Assembly (NCBI GenBank): GCA_023423995.1 | Contig: JAFAEL010000219.1 | Span: 1 to 23,714, forward strand | DNA length: 23,714 nucleotides | From: Pseudomonadota bacterium | GTDB lineage: Bacteria; Pseudomonadota; Alphaproteobacteria; Rhizobiales; Beijerinckiaceae | Reading direction: 5' to 3' | Shown: piece by piece, positions 1 through 8,556 of the stretch | Numbering within the stretch: the first letter of the stretch is position 1 | Layout of the letters: each line of letters starts with the position of its first letter | Made by a program: the position numbers and the translations under genes | Notes under the pieces: generated by a model | Seen by the model: only the letters and a program-made list of their open reading frames with translations | The model's database searches: none | What the model was told of the DNA's origin: nothing

Positions 1-225
1 GAACTGCCCTTCGGGCTCGCCTGGGTCGTCGTGGCCTCCGCGATCGCCTCGGTCGCCAGCCAGATCGGCGATCTCGGCGAATCCGCCCTGAAGCGGCATT
101 TCGGGGCGAAGGATTCCGGACAGCTCATTCCCGGCCATGGCGGCGTCATGGACCGGCTCGATGGTTTTGCGGCGGTCGCGCTTCTCTGCGGCGTCGCGCT
201 CGCGGGCTCACGCCTGGCGCGCTGA
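1..225 (+). CDS. cdsA: Phosphatidate cytidylyltransferase, 3' end only
   Basis: The window opens inside this gene, so only the last 74 codons are present. CdsA makes CDP-diacylglycerol from phosphatidic acid and CTP in the inner membrane, the branch point for phospholipid synthesis. The visible stretch carries the family's C-terminal signature almost complete: S-A-L-K-R, then K-D-S-G, then P-G-H-G-G and D-R-L-D, which hold the metal and CTP-binding residues. It is followed by a last hydrophobic segment ([14 protein letters not shown]) and a TGA stop. The dxr ribosome-binding site overlaps this stop, so the two genes are almost certainly in one operon. The order cdsA-dxr-rseP-bamA is widely conserved in proteobacteria, which supports the call. 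Confidence 0.95.
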   Translation, partial: ELPFGLAWVVVASAIASVASQIGDLGESALKRHFGAKDSGQLIPGHGGVMDRLDGFAAVALLCGVALAGSRLAR

Positions 226-235
226 GGAGAGAAGT

Positions 236-1423
236 TTGACACACCGTATCACGATCCTGGGCGCGACGGGCTCCATCGGAAAGTCCACGGCCGACGTGCT
301 GGCGCAGCATCCGGACGGCTTCAGGGTATCCGCCCTGGTGGCCGGGAGCGACGTTCGCGGCCTCGCCGAGATGGCCAGGCGGCTCGGGGCGGAGTTCGTC
401 ACCCTGTCGGACGCCTCCAAGCAGAAGCCCCTGCGGGAGGCCCTGGCCGGCACGGGCATAGCCTCCGGGGCAGGGCCCTCGGCCGTGACCGAGGCCGTGG
501 AGCGCGAGGCGGAGACGATCGTCGCGGCGATCTCGGGCGTCGCGGGCCTCGCGCCGACCCATGCCGCCCTCAAGGCCGGGCGGCGCATCGGGCTCGCCAA
601 CAAGGAGAGCCTCGTCTGCGCCGGCACGGCCTTCATGCGCGATGCGGCGGCGACCGGCGCTGTCATCCTCCCCATGGATTCGGAGCACAACGCGCTCGCC
701 CAGGCCCTCGCCTCCGGCCATCCGGAGGACGTCGTCACGATGACGCTCACCGCCTCGGGGGGACCGTTCCGGACCTGGGATGCCGACCGGATCGGCGCCG
801 CGACGCCGGCCCAGACGGCCAAGCACCCGACCTATTCGATGGGCGCCAAGATCAACGTCGACTCGGCGAGCCTGATGAACAAGGGGCTCGAGCTGATCGA
901 GGCGCACCACCTGTTCGGCCTGACCGCCGACCAGCTCGACGTCGTCGTGCACCCGCAATCCATCATCCACGGCCTCGTCCACTGGCGCGACGGGGCGGTG
1001 ACGGCCGGCCTCGCCAATCCCGACATGAAGATCCCGATCGCGAACTGCCTCGCGACAGAGCGCCGCCTTCCGATGTCGGTGCCGCGTCTCGATCTTGCCG
1101 CTATCGGCGGGTTTACCTTTGAGCCTCCCGACGAGGCACGCTTCCCGTGCCTGCGGCTGGCGAAGGCGGCGCTTTCCGCTGGAGGCGGCATGCCGGCAGT
1201 GCTGAACGGTGCGAACGAGATCGCGGTCGAGGCTTTCCTCGCGGGTCGCGCCAGCTTTCCGGACATCCCCAGGGTAGTGGAAGAGACCTGTGCGGCCCTC
1301 GCGGGCGCAGGCAGGGCGGAGCCTGCGACGGTCGAGGAGGCGCTCGCGCTCGACAGCGAAGCACGGCGGGTCGCGGCAGGACTTCTGCCGCGTGTGACAC
1401 GATCGGCCGCCTCGCGGCTGTAA
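236..1423 (+). CDS. dxr: 1-deoxy-D-xylulose 5-phosphate reductoisomerase
   Basis: Converts 1-deoxy-D-xylulose 5-phosphate to 2-C-methyl-D-erythritol 4-phosphate with NADPH, the committed step of the MEP isoprenoid pathway and the target of fosmidomycin. The NADPH loop GATGSIG is at residues 9-15, LANKES near 120-125, the metal ligands D148 and E150 in PMDSEHNA, ASGGPFR near 173-179, and S210, N215, K216 and E219 in the DSASLMNKGLE segment. HPQSIIHG follows near 239-246. I chose the TTG start at 236: the NADPH fold begins right after it, and GAGGAGAG lies a few bases upstream, overlapping the cdsA stop. The reading frame stays open upstream to 137, but that part overlaps cdsA. The length of 395 residues is normal. 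rseP starts 10 nt downstream. Confidence 0.96.
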   Translation: MTHRITILGATGSIGKSTADVLAQHPDGFRVSALVAGSDVRGLAEMARRLGAEFVTLSDASKQKPLREALAGTGIASGAGPSAVTEAVEREAETIVAAISGVAGLAPTHAALKAGRRIGLANKESLVCAGTAFMRDAAATGAVILPMDSEHNALAQALASGHPEDVVTMTLTASGGPFRTWDADRIGAATPAQTAKHPTYSMGAKINVDSASLMNKGLELIEAHHLFGLTADQLDVVVHPQSIIHGLVHWRDGAVTAGLANPDMKIPIANCLATERRLPMSVPRLDLAAIGGFTFEPPDEARFPCLRLAKAALSAGGGMPAVLNGANEIAVEAFLAGRASFPDIPRVVEETCAALAGAGRAEPATVEEALALDSEARRVAAGLLPRVTRSAASRL

Positions 1424-1433
1424 GGAGACGGGA

Positions 1434-2600
1434 ATGGAGTTCCTCGCAGCAGCGCTGGGCAAGGCGGGCTCACTGCTGGTCTACCCCGTCGCGTTCCTGT
1501 TCGTGCTGACGATCGTCGTGTTCGTCCACGAATACGGGCACTTCTGGGTCGGCCGGCGCTGCGGCGTCGGCGTGAAAGCCTTCTCGATCGGATTCGGACG
1601 GGAACTCTTCGGCTGGGACGATCGCCACGGCACCCGCTGGAAGATCTCGGCGATTCCGCTCGGCGGCTACGTGAAGTTCGTGGGCGACATGAACGCCGCC
1701 AGCGTTCCGGACGATGCGGCGCTCGCCCGGATGTCCCCGGCCGAGCGCGCCATGAGCTTCCAGAATCAGTCGCTGCCGAGACGCGCCGCCATCGTGGCGG
1801 CCGGGCCGGCGGCGAACTTCATCCTCGCGATCCTGGTCTTCGCGGGGCTGGCCTATTTCGGCGGCCGCCAGGTTCTCGCCCCGCGGATCGAGGCCGTCCA
1901 GCCGGGCAGCGCGGCGGAGATCGCCGGCCTGCGTCCCGACGACCTCGTGGTCTCGATCGACGGGCGGGCGATCGCGAGCTTCGCCGACATGCAGCGGCTC
2001 GTCTCGACGAGCGCCGGCGACACGCTCGAGATCATCGTGGAGCGCGACGGGCGCAAGCTGAACCTCCAGGCGACCCCGACCGTGCGCGAGGTCGAGGTTC
2101 CGGGATTCGGCAAGCAGCGGATGGGGCTGCTCGGCATCCAGGGCTCGCGTGATCCGGCGGATGTCCGCTTCGTACGCTACGGCCCGCTCGAGTCGCTCTC
2201 GCTCGGCGTCTACGAGACCTGGAGCGTCGTCGACCGCACGTTCAACTATCTCGGCAAGCTGATCAGCGGACGCGAATCGGCGCAGCAGCTCTCCGGTCCG
2301 ATCGGCATCATGCGGGTCTCGGGCGAGGTGGCCTCGCTGGGCGGGGTGAGCCCCCTCATCTCGCTGGTCGCGATTCTCTCGGTTTCGATCGGTCTCATCA
2401 ATCTATTCCCGATTCCGCTCCTCGATGGCGGCCATCTGCTCTTCTACGCGGTCGAGGCTGTGCGCGGCCGCCCCTTGAGCGACAGGGCGCAGGAGATCGG
2501 GTTCAGGATCGGGCTTGCCATCGTGGTGATGCTCATGCTCTTCGCCACTTGGAATGACATTGTTCACCTTGGCGCATCATTTGCCGGCCGTGGGACGTGA
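1434..2600 (+). CDS. rseP: RIP metalloprotease RseP (site-2 protease)
   Basis: Intramembrane zinc protease of the S2P family. In other bacteria it cleaves anti-sigma factors such as RseA and leftover signal peptides in the inner membrane. The zinc motif HEYGH (H32, E33, H36) sits in the first transmembrane helix. The third ligand is D331 in the NLFPIPLLDGG segment near the C terminus, followed by another hydrophobic helix. Between them is a single PDZ-like domain (about residues 115-205, around QPGSAAEIAGLRPDD). E. coli RseP is about 450 residues with two PDZ domains; this 388-residue form with one is common in alphaproteobacteria. GGAGA lies just before the ATG. It sits between dxr and bamA, as in many proteobacteria. 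Its substrate here cannot be told from the sequence. Confidence 0.95.
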   Translation: MEFLAAALGKAGSLLVYPVAFLFVLTIVVFVHEYGHFWVGRRCGVGVKAFSIGFGRELFGWDDRHGTRWKISAIPLGGYVKFVGDMNAASVPDDAALARMSPAERAMSFQNQSLPRRAAIVAAGPAANFILAILVFAGLAYFGGRQVLAPRIEAVQPGSAAEIAGLRPDDLVVSIDGRAIASFADMQRLVSTSAGDTLEIIVERDGRKLNLQATPTVREVEVPGFGKQRMGLLGIQGSRDPADVRFVRYGPLESLSLGVYETWSVVDRTFNYLGKLISGRESAQQLSGPIGIMRVSGEVASLGGVSPLISLVAILSVSIGLINLFPIPLLDGGHLLFYAVEAVRGRPLSDRAQEIGFRIGLAIVVMLMLFATWNDIVHLGASFAGRGT

Positions 2601-2633
2601 CACGGACGCAACGCGCGCTGAGAATGAGCCAAC

Positions 2634-2645
2634 GTTAAGCTTAAC
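2634..2645. promoter_or_regulatory. 12-bp perfect palindrome upstream of bamA
   Basis: GTTAAGCTTAAC is its own reverse complement and lies in the 154-nt gap between rseP and bamA. It is AT-rich against a very GC-rich background, which fits a protein-binding site or promoter-proximal element. The TTAAC half resembles alphaproteobacterial CtrA half-sites, but the spacing between TTAA units is 2 instead of 7, so I do not assign it to CtrA. Confidence 0.35.
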
Positions 2646-2671
2646 CGGGTGTCCTTGGTTCGGGGCACCCG
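2646..2671 (+). other. 10-bp hairpin in the rseP-bamA gap
   Basis: CGGGTGTCCT pairs with GGGGCACCCG across a 6-nt loop (2656-2661); eight pairs are Watson-Crick and two are G-T wobbles. No run of T follows, so it is not a standard intrinsic terminator. It may partly end the rseP transcript or be part of the bamA 5' leader. It directly follows the palindrome at 2634-2645. Confidence 0.4.
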
Positions 2672-2720
2672 TTAGAAGCGGATTTCTCGCGGCTGCGTGA
2701 GATAAGCCGCCGAAATGGGC

Positions 2721-2742
2721 CTCGCTTCGAGAGAAGCAAGAG
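2721..2742 (+). other. GNRA-capped hairpin just before the bamA start
   Basis: GCTTC, loop GAGA, then GAAGC forms a 5-bp stem with a GNRA-type tetraloop. It can be extended by CTC/GAG across a two-base AA bulge. It ends about 15 nt before the bamA start codons, close enough to affect ribosome access. Confidence 0.35.
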
Positions 2743-2757
2743 CGAGACGGGCAGTTG

Positions 2758-5274
2758 ATGATGCTGATGAAGACGGTCCGACGGTTCAAGTCGGCGAGCC
2801 TAGCCGCTGCGGTCCTCGCAGTGGCCCTGCTTAGCGGGGGCGGTGTCGCCCTTGCGCAGGAGATCGTCGTCCAGGGCAACGGCCGGGTCGATGCGGAGAC
2901 CGTGCGGTCCTACGTGACCGGCTCGGGCTCCCTCGAGGAGGCGCGCCGCAACATGCTCCAGACCGGCATGTTCTCGGATGTGCGCCTGTCCCGCCAGGGC
3001 AACCGGATCATCGTCAACGTCCGCGAGAACACCACGGTCAACCGTGTCGTGATCGAGGGCAGCAAGCGCTTCCAGCGCGACGCGATCGAGAACGAGCTCC
3101 AGACGAAGGCGCGGCGCCCGTTCAACCAGGCGACCGTCGATGCGGACGTCGCCCGCCTGCGCGAGCTCTATGCCCGGGTCGGCCGCGCGGCCGCCAAGGT
3201 CTCGGCCCGCACCGTCGATCTTCCGAATGGCCGCATCGACGTGGTGTTCACGGTCGAGGAGGGCGGCAAGACCGGCGTCGTCGAGATCAATTTCGTCGGC
3301 AACGAAGCGTTCTCCTCGCGTCGCCTGCGTGAGCTGATGAACACGACGGAGATGAACCTCCTGTCGTTCCTGAAGTCGAACGACGTCTACGATCCGGACA
3401 AGATCGCCCTCGACGCGGAGATCATCCGCCGCCACTACCTCAAGAACGGCTATGCCGACTTCCACTTCGTCTCGACGGACGCCCGTTACGACGACCAGAA
3501 GGAAGGCTATGTCATCACCTTCACGGTGAGCGAGGGCCAGCAGTACCGCGTCGGCTCGGTCGGCTTCGACAGCCGCGTGACGCAGGTCGACCCGACGATC
3601 CTGAAGGACGAGATCGAGCCGCGCGTCGGCGACGTCTACAGCGCCGAGGACGTCGAGAAGACCCTCAACAACATGACGAATGCGGCGGTCCGTCGTGGCC
3701 AGCCCTTCGTGATCGTGCGCCCGACCGGCGCCCGGAATCCCGCCACCCACACGGTCGATATCGGCTTCGTCGTGGAGGAGGGCCCGCGCGTCTACATCGA
3801 GCGCATCAATGTCCGCGGCAACACCCGCACCCGCGACTACGTGATCCGTCGCGAGCTCGACATCGGTGAAGGCGACCCCTTCAACAAGGTGCTGATGGAC
3901 CGCGCCGAGCGTCGCCTGAACGGTCTCGGCTACTTCAAGAAGGTCCGTGTCTCGACCGAGCCGGGCAGTGCGGCTGACCGCGTGGTCGTCAACATCGACG
4001 TCGAGGATCAGCCCACCGGCGCCTTCTCGATCTCGGGCGGCTACTCCACGTCGGATGGCGCCATCGGCGAGGTCGCGATCTCCGAGTCGAACTTCCTCGG
4101 CCGTGGCCAGTTCGTCCGCCTGGCCGGCCAGCTCGGCCAGCGCTCGAACGGCGTCGACTTCAGCTTCACGGAGCCGTACTTCCTCGGCTACCGCTTCGCG
4201 GCCGGCTTCGACCTCTTCTCGAAGTACTCGGACCAGACCCAGTACTCGCGCTACGAGAACCGGACGACCGGCGGTCAGATCCGCATCGGGCTGCCGCTCA
4301 CGGAAGAGTCCGGCGTCACGCTGCGCTACTCGCTGTACGAGCAGAACCTGAAGGTGCCGAACACCATCCGGCGGCCGTACAACGACTGCTCGGTTCCGAT
4401 CCCCGGCTACACGCTGCTGAATCCGGATGGCACGTCCGCCTATCCGTCCTGCGCCTTCGACGGCGAGGCCTCGATCGCGGTGAAGGAGTCCCAGGGCTCG
4501 ACCCTGACCTCGCTCGCCGGCCTGACGCTCGCCTACAACACGGTGAACGACCTGCGGAACCCGCGTAACGGCCTCTATGCCGAGGCCAAGCCGGAGATCG
4601 CCGGCCTGGGTGGCGACTCGAACTTCTTCCGCGTCACCGGCGAGGCCCGCTACTACAAGGAGCTCTACGAGGACATCATCGGCCTCGTGAAGATCCAGGG
4701 CGGCCACATCGAGTCGACCGGCAGCAACCGCTCCTCGAACGGGCTCGCCACCTTCGGCGGCGACCTCCGCCTCGTGGACCACTTCTTCCTCGGCCCGACA
4801 CTGGTCCGCGGCTTCGCTCCCTCGGGTATCGGTCCGCGCGACATCTCGACCCCGGATTCGAGCCAGAACGCGCTCGGCGGCACCACCTATATCGGCGGTA
4901 CCCTCGAGGCTCAGTTCCCGATCCCGCTCATTCCGCGTGACCTCGGGATCAAGGGTGCGGTCTTCGCCGATGCCGGTACGCTGTTCGGCTACCGGGGACC
5001 CCGCGGCTTCGACGTCACCCGTGACGGCACGATCAGCTGCGGCAACCCGACCATCCAGCCGGAATGCGTGAACGTCCGCGACCGGATCGTGCTGCGGTCC
5101 TCGATCGGCGCCTCGATCCTCTGGAACTCGCCGCTCGGCCCGATCCGGTTCGACTACGCCTATGCCCTGTCCAAGGACGAAGGCGTGATCGTGAACTATC
5201 CGACGCTCGGACCCGTGCGGGTTGGGCAGGACCAGACGCAGGCCTTCCGTTTCTCCGGCGGCACCCGCTTCTGA
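2758..5274 (+). CDS. bamA: Outer membrane protein assembly factor BamA
   Basis: Core of the BAM complex, which folds and inserts beta-barrel proteins into the outer membrane. The protein starts with a Sec signal peptide (MKTVRRFKS, a hydrophobic core, cleavage likely after ALA just before QEIVVQG). Five POTRA domains follow (about 35-105, 106-183, 184-274, 275-360 and 361-435). POTRA openings such as [18 protein letters not shown] and [13 protein letters not shown] are visible. The rest is a 16-strand barrel with the conserved VRGF of loop 6 at 683-686. It ends in F, as the C-terminal beta-signal requires. The only four cysteines are C544, C565, C761 and C770, all in predicted loops of the barrel. 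The start is ambiguous: TTG 2755, ATG 2758, ATG 2761 and ATG 2767 are all in frame. I chose 2758 for its distance to GAGACGG; 2767 would give a more standard signal peptide. Confidence 0.97.
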   Translation: MMLMKTVRRFKSASLAAAVLAVALLSGGGVALAQEIVVQGNGRVDAETVRSYVTGSGSLEEARRNMLQTGMFSDVRLSRQGNRIIVNVRENTTVNRVVIEGSKRFQRDAIENELQTKARRPFNQATVDADVARLRELYARVGRAAAKVSARTVDLPNGRIDVVFTVEEGGKTGVVEINFVGNEAFSSRRLRELMNTTEMNLLSFLKSNDVYDPDKIALDAEIIRRHYLKNGYADFHFVSTDARYDDQKEGYVITFTVSEGQQYRVGSVGFDSRVTQVDPTILKDEIEPRVGDVYSAEDVEKTLNNMTNAAVRRGQPFVIVRPTGARNPATHTVDIGFVVEEGPRVYIERINVRGNTRTRDYVIRRELDIGEGDPFNKVLMDRAERRLNGLGYFKKVRVSTEPGSAADRVVVNIDVEDQPTGAFSISGGYSTSDGAIGEVAISESNFLGRGQFVRLAGQLGQRSNGVDFSFTEPYFLGYRFAAGFDLFSKYSDQTQYSRYENRTTGGQIRIGLPLTEESGVTLRYSLYEQNLKVPNTIRRPYNDCSVPIPGYTLLNPDGTSAYPSCAFDGEASIAVKESQGSTLTSLAGLTLAYNTVNDLRNPRNGLYAEAKPEIAGLGGDSNFFRVTGEARYYKELYEDIIGLVKIQGGHIESTGSNRSSNGLATFGGDLRLVDHFFLGPTLVRGFAPSGIGPRDISTPDSSQNALGGTTYIGGTLEAQFPIPLIPRDLGIKGAVFADAGTLFGYRGPRGFDVTRDGTISCGNPTIQPECVNVRDRIVLRSSIGASILWNSPLGPIRFDYAYALSKDEGVIVNYPTLGPVRVGQDQTQAFRFSGGTRF

Positions 5275-5297
5275 TCCGCCTCATCTGAGAGAGTATC

Positions 5298-5320
5298 GCC
5301 GGCCGCCTCTGGCGGCCGGC
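5298..5320 (+). other. Perfect 10-bp hairpin abutting the lpxD start
   Basis: GCCGGCCGCC, loop TCT, then GGCGGCCGGC: a fully GC stem with a 3-nt loop, starting 23 nt after the bamA stop. It ends six bases before the lpxD ATG, so it occupies the place of a ribosome-binding site. No T-run follows, so it is not a classical terminator. It may be an attenuating or mRNA-processing hairpin, or it may restrain lpxD translation. Confidence 0.6.
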
Positions 5321-5326
5321 ATCATC

Positions 5327-6394
5327 ATGTCCGAACCAGTCTTTTTCCCGCCCGAGGCGAGTCTCTCGCTCGGCGATGTCGCGCATCTGGCAGGCGTGCC
5401 GCTCCCGGCCGACGCGCCGGAGCTCCAGCTCCGGGCCGTCGCCTCGCTCGAGGAAGCCGGCCCGTCCGACCTCGCCTACATGGACAACCCCCGCTACGTT
5501 GAGGCGCTCCGCCTGACGCGCGCGGGTGCCTGCCTCGTCTCCAAGCGCTTCGCGCAGGCTGTTCCTCCCGGCACCTACGCGTTCGTCGTCCCGGCGCCCT
5601 ACCGCGCCTACGCGAACGTGCTCGCGCATCTTCACCCCTCGGCCATGCGGCCTAGATCGGTCTTCCGCTCGGCCGGCGTCACGCCCGGCAGCTTCGTCCA
5701 CCCGACGGCGCGTCTCGAGCCCGAGGTCGTGATCGACCCCGGTGCTGTCGTGGGGCCCGGCGCGGAGATCGGACGGGGGTCGGTGATCGGCGCCGCCGCC
5801 GTGATCGGCGCCGGCTCGCGGATCGGCCGCGACTGTTCCATCGGGCCGGGCGCCAGCGTTCTGCATGCGCTGCTGGGCAATCGCGTCATCGTCCATGCCG
5901 GCGCGCGGATCGGGCAGGACGGGTTCGGCTTCTCGTTCTCCGACGGACGTCACCGGAAGGTGCCGCAGGTCGGGCGCGTGATCATCCAGGACGACGTGGA
6001 GATCGGCGCGAACACCACCGTCGACCGTGGCGCGACCCGGGACACGATCATCGGCGAGGGTACGAAGATCGATAATCTCGTGCAGATCGCCCACAATGTC
6101 GTGATCGGCCGCCATTGCATCATCGTCGCGCAGACGGGGATCTCCGGATCGGCGCGCCTCGACGACTATGTCGTCCTCGGCGGGCAGGTCGGGGTGGTCG
6201 GGCATGTTCGCATCGGGGAGGGGACGCAGATCGCGGCCTCCTCGAACGTCATCGCCGACGTTCCGGCCGGGGTGCGCTGGGGCGGATCGCCGGCGAAGCC
6301 GGTCCGGGATTGGTTCCGGGAGCTGCACACGCTCAAAAGGCTTGCATCCAGGCCCGCAAGCACCAAAGAGGGCGACAATGACGACGCTGCTTGA
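5327..6394 (+). CDS. lpxD: UDP-3-O-(3-hydroxyacyl)glucosamine N-acyltransferase
   Basis: Third enzyme of lipid A synthesis: it adds a 3-hydroxyacyl chain from acyl carrier protein to the 2-amino group of UDP-3-O-acylglucosamine in the cytoplasm. Residues 1-110 form the uridine-binding N-terminal domain ([19 protein letters not shown]). From about 120 to 330 there are hexapeptide repeats of a left-handed beta-helix ([15 protein letters not shown] and following). The catalytic histidine is H256 in QIAHNVVIG, matching H239 of E. coli. The C terminus is a helix around [11 protein letters not shown]. Length 355 is normal. I chose the ATG at 5327 because the family's N-terminal domain starts there. 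It has no Shine-Dalgarno sequence; a strong hairpin lies in its place. The gene's end overlaps the fabZ start by 17 nt. Confidence 0.95.
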   Translation: MSEPVFFPPEASLSLGDVAHLAGVPLPADAPELQLRAVASLEEAGPSDLAYMDNPRYVEALRLTRAGACLVSKRFAQAVPPGTYAFVVPAPYRAYANVLAHLHPSAMRPRSVFRSAGVTPGSFVHPTARLEPEVVIDPGAVVGPGAEIGRGSVIGAAAVIGAGSRIGRDCSIGPGASVLHALLGNRVIVHAGARIGQDGFGFSFSDGRHRKVPQVGRVIIQDDVEIGANTTVDRGATRDTIIGEGTKIDNLVQIAHNVVIGRHCIIVAQTGISGSARLDDYVVLGGQVGVVGHVRIGEGTQIAASSNVIADVPAGVRWGGSPAKPVRDWFRELHTLKRLASRPASTKEGDNDDAA

Positions 6395-6890
6395 TGGGAC
6401 CGAGACCGGCGGGGATGTGACGATGACGGAAGATGCGGGGAAAACGCTCGGCAGCGCCGATATCGTGAAGCTGCTGGACCTGCTGCCGCATCGCTACCCG
6501 TTCCTGCTCGTGGACCGCATCACCGAGATGCGGGGCGACGAATCCTGCATCGGGATCAAGAACGTCAGCTTCAACGAGCCTCAGTTCCAGGGCCATTTTC
6601 CGGGGAAGCCCGTCTTTCCCGGGGTGCTGATCATCGAGGGCATGGCGCAGACGGCCGGGGCGTTGTGCGTTTGGTCGCAGCTCGCGGACAAGAAGCCGCC
6701 GAGCAAAGTCTTCTTCATGACGATAGACAACGCCAAGTTCCGCCGTCCGGTGGAGCCGGGCGACGTCCTCCACTTCCACATGACGAAGCTGAAGAGCCGT
6801 CGGAACATGTGGTGGTTCCGGGGCGAGGCGAAGGTTGATGGCGTGCTGGCGGCGGAGGCCGAGGTCAGCGCCATGCTGGTGAGCGAATGA
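6378..6890 (+). CDS. fabZ: 3-hydroxyacyl-ACP dehydratase FabZ
   Basis: Dehydrates 3-hydroxyacyl-ACP in fatty acid elongation and competes with LpxA and LpxD for the same acyl donors, which explains its place between them. The hot-dog fold motifs are clear: catalytic H38 in [25 protein letters not shown] at 71-82 and catalytic E87 in the long hot-dog helix ([11 protein letters not shown]). The ATG at 6378 has AGAGGG upstream and gives 170 residues. A second in-frame start (ATG 6423, with GTG 6417 just before it) would give about 155 residues, closer to the family norm, with its own GGCGGGG upstream. Both starts are plausible; the first 15 residues show no conserved motif. It overlaps lpxD by 17 nt and lpxA by 4 nt (ATGA). 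Confidence 0.94.
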   Translation: MTTLLDGTETGGDVTMTEDAGKTLGSADIVKLLDLLPHRYPFLLVDRITEMRGDESCIGIKNVSFNEPQFQGHFPGKPVFPGVLIIEGMAQTAGALCVWSQLADKKPPSKVFFMTIDNAKFRRPVEPGDVLHFHMTKLKSRRNMWWFRGEAKVDGVLAAEAEVSAMLVSE

Positions 6891-7702
6891 CATTCCAAGG
6901 CACGATCCACCCGGCCGCGATCGTCGATCCGGGCGCCCGGATCGGCGACAATGTGAGGATCGGCCCCTATTGCATGGTCGGTCCGGACGTGGAGCTCGGC
7001 GACGGCGTGGAACTGGTGAGCCACGTCGTCCTGTCGGGGCACACGTCCATCGGTGCGCGCACGCGCATCTATCCCTTCGCGTCCATCGGCCATGCGCCGC
7101 AGGACCTGCGCTACAAGGGCGAGGCGACGACGCTCTCCATCGGGTCCGATTGCATCATCCGCGAAGGCGTGACGATGAATCCGGGCACGCCGAACGGGAC
7201 CGGCAAGACCACCGTCGGGAACGGCTGCTTCTTCCTGGCCCATTCGCACGTCGCGCATGATTGCCGGGTCGGCAACAACGTGATCATGACGAACAACGTC
7301 ATGCTCGCCGGGCACTGCAAGATCGGCGATTACGCGATCATCGGCGGCGGCGCGGGCATCCACCAGTTCGTCCGCATCGGGCCGCACGCCTTCGTGGGCG
7401 GGCTCTCCGGCGTCGAGAACGACGTCATCCCCTACGGGATGGTGCTCGGCAACCGCGCCTACCTCGCCGGCCTCAACATCGTGGGCCTGCGCCGCCGCGG
7501 CTTCTCGCGCGAGCAGATCCACGATCTCCGGCGCGCCTACCGCCTGCTCTTCGCGGATGAGGGCACATTGGCCGAGCGGGTCGACGACGTCGCCGAGGAG
7601 TTCTCGCTCCATCCGACCGTGCACGAGATCCTCGACTTCATCCGCGGCGGCGGCGACCGTGCGCTGTGCACGCCTCGCGAGGCGGTTCCCGTTCGGCCGT
7701 GA
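6887..7702 (+). CDS. lpxA: UDP-N-acetylglucosamine 3-O-acyltransferase
   Basis: First enzyme of lipid A synthesis: it moves a 3-hydroxyacyl chain from ACP to the 3-OH of UDP-GlcNAc in the cytoplasm. The sequence is a run of hexapeptide repeats forming a left-handed beta-helix from residue 6 to about 185 ([20 protein letters not shown]). A helical C-terminal domain follows ([20 protein letters not shown]). The catalytic histidine is H124 in HSHVAHDC, equal to H125 of E. coli. The [11 protein letters not shown] loop at 98-108 matches the family's substrate loop, and GIHQFVRIG is also typical. Length 271 is normal. The ATG overlaps the fabZ stop (ATGA, 6887-6890) and its stop overlaps the lpxI start, so translation is probably coupled along the chain. 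Confidence 0.97.
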   Translation: MTFQGTIHPAAIVDPGARIGDNVRIGPYCMVGPDVELGDGVELVSHVVLSGHTSIGARTRIYPFASIGHAPQDLRYKGEATTLSIGSDCIIREGVTMNPGTPNGTGKTTVGNGCFFLAHSHVAHDCRVGNNVIMTNNVMLAGHCKIGDYAIIGGGAGIHQFVRIGPHAFVGGLSGVENDVIPYGMVLGNRAYLAGLNIVGLRRRGFSREQIHDLRRAYRLLFADEGTLAERVDDVAEEFSLHPTVHEILDFIRGGGDRALCTPREAVPVRP

Positions 7703-8556
7703 TGGCCGGGGAGGGAAGTGCCGGCCCGGTGGCGATCCTTGCCGGATCGGGCGAGCTTCCGCTGCTCCTGGCGAACAGCCTCTCGGCTTCCGGCCGGGAC
7801 GCCCGGATACTGGCCTTCCGCGGCTTCGCCTCCCGTGCCGTCCGGGCGCGGGCCGACCTCGTCGGCGGCCTGCTGGACGCGGCGGCGACGCTCTCCTGGC
7901 TGGAGAGGCTTCGCCCCGCCTGCGTGACCCTGGCGGGTGGCTTGCGGCGGCCCGACGCGCGGATCCTGCTGGACGCCTATTCGGCCTTCCGCAGCCGGGG
8001 CGAACTGCGCGACATCCTCGGCCGGGGCGACGACAACCTGCTGCGCGCCGCGATCGGCCTGATCGAGGAGCGGGGTTTCCCGGTCCTCGGGCTCCGTGAA
8101 CTCGCGCCCGAACTCCTCGCGGGAGCCGGCCAGTACGGCGCGCACGCTCCCGACGAGACGGGGGAGCAGTCGATCGCGACCGCGATCGAACTCCTCCGCT
8201 CCCTCTCGTCCTTCGACATGGGCCAGGCCGCCGTGGTGGCTGGCCGCCGCGTCATCGCGGTCGAGGGGCCGGAGGGGACGGACGGAATGCTCGCCCGCGT
8301 GCGGGGGCTGCGCAGGGCAGCACCCTGGCGTCGTCCCGAGCGGGGCGGCGTCCTCGTGAAGGCCCCGAAGCAGGGACAGGACCTCCGCGTGGATCTCCCC
8401 GCCATCGGGCCCCGCACGGTACGGAACGCGGCCAGGGCCGGGCTCCGCGGCATCGCGGTCGCGGCCCGGCATACGGTCGTGCTCGACGCGCAGACCACCC
8501 GGAGCGAGGCCGACCGGCTCGGCCTGTTTCTTCTCGGCATCGAGTATCCAGGCTGA
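7702..8556 (+). CDS. lpxI: UDP-2,3-diacylglucosamine diphosphatase LpxI
   Basis: Hydrolyses UDP-2,3-diacylglucosamine to lipid X and UMP. LpxI (DUF1009 family) replaces LpxH in alphaproteobacteria and attacks a different phosphorus atom, as known from Caulobacter. The N-terminal domain starts with VAILAGSGELP (residues 10-20), the typical family opening. The C-terminal domain holds the conserved KAPKQGQDLRVDLPAIGP segment at 220-237, where D227 and D231 are candidate metal or catalytic residues. The end GLFLLGIEYPG is also typical. The ATG at 7702 overlaps the lpxA stop (TGATG); the frame stays open further upstream but would overlap lpxA. Length 284 fits the family. Its stop overlaps the lpxB ATG, placing it directly before the enzyme that uses its product. 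Confidence 0.95.
   Translation: MAGEGSAGPVAILAGSGELPLLLANSLSASGRDARILAFRGFASRAVRARADLVGGLLDAAATLSWLERLRPACVTLAGGLRRPDARILLDAYSAFRSRGELRDILGRGDDNLLRAAIGLIEERGFPVLGLRELAPELLAGAGQYGAHAPDETGEQSIATAIELLRSLSSFDMGQAAVVAGRRVIAVEGPEGTDGMLARVRGLRRAAPWRRPERGGVLVKAPKQGQDLRVDLPAIGPRTVRNAARAGLRGIAVAARHTVVLDAQTTRSEADRLGLFLLGIEYPG

Noticed and set aside
2634..2645. Possible CtrA-binding site
   Set aside because: The CtrA consensus needs TTAA-N7-TTAAC; here the TTAA units are 2 bases apart, so only a half-site matches.
2800..4782. Long open frame antisense to bamA
   Set aside because: It lies entirely opposite a certain gene, its composition (Asp, Val, Glu, Ala, Leu, Arg) mirrors the codon bias of the other strand, and it has no recognisable motif. 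Such frames are expected in GC-rich DNA.
6168..6377. Longer N-terminal form of FabZ
   Set aside because: The extension lies in lpxD coding sequence and has Arg/Ser/Pro-rich composition without homology; good start codons with ribosome-binding sites exist at 6378 and 6423.
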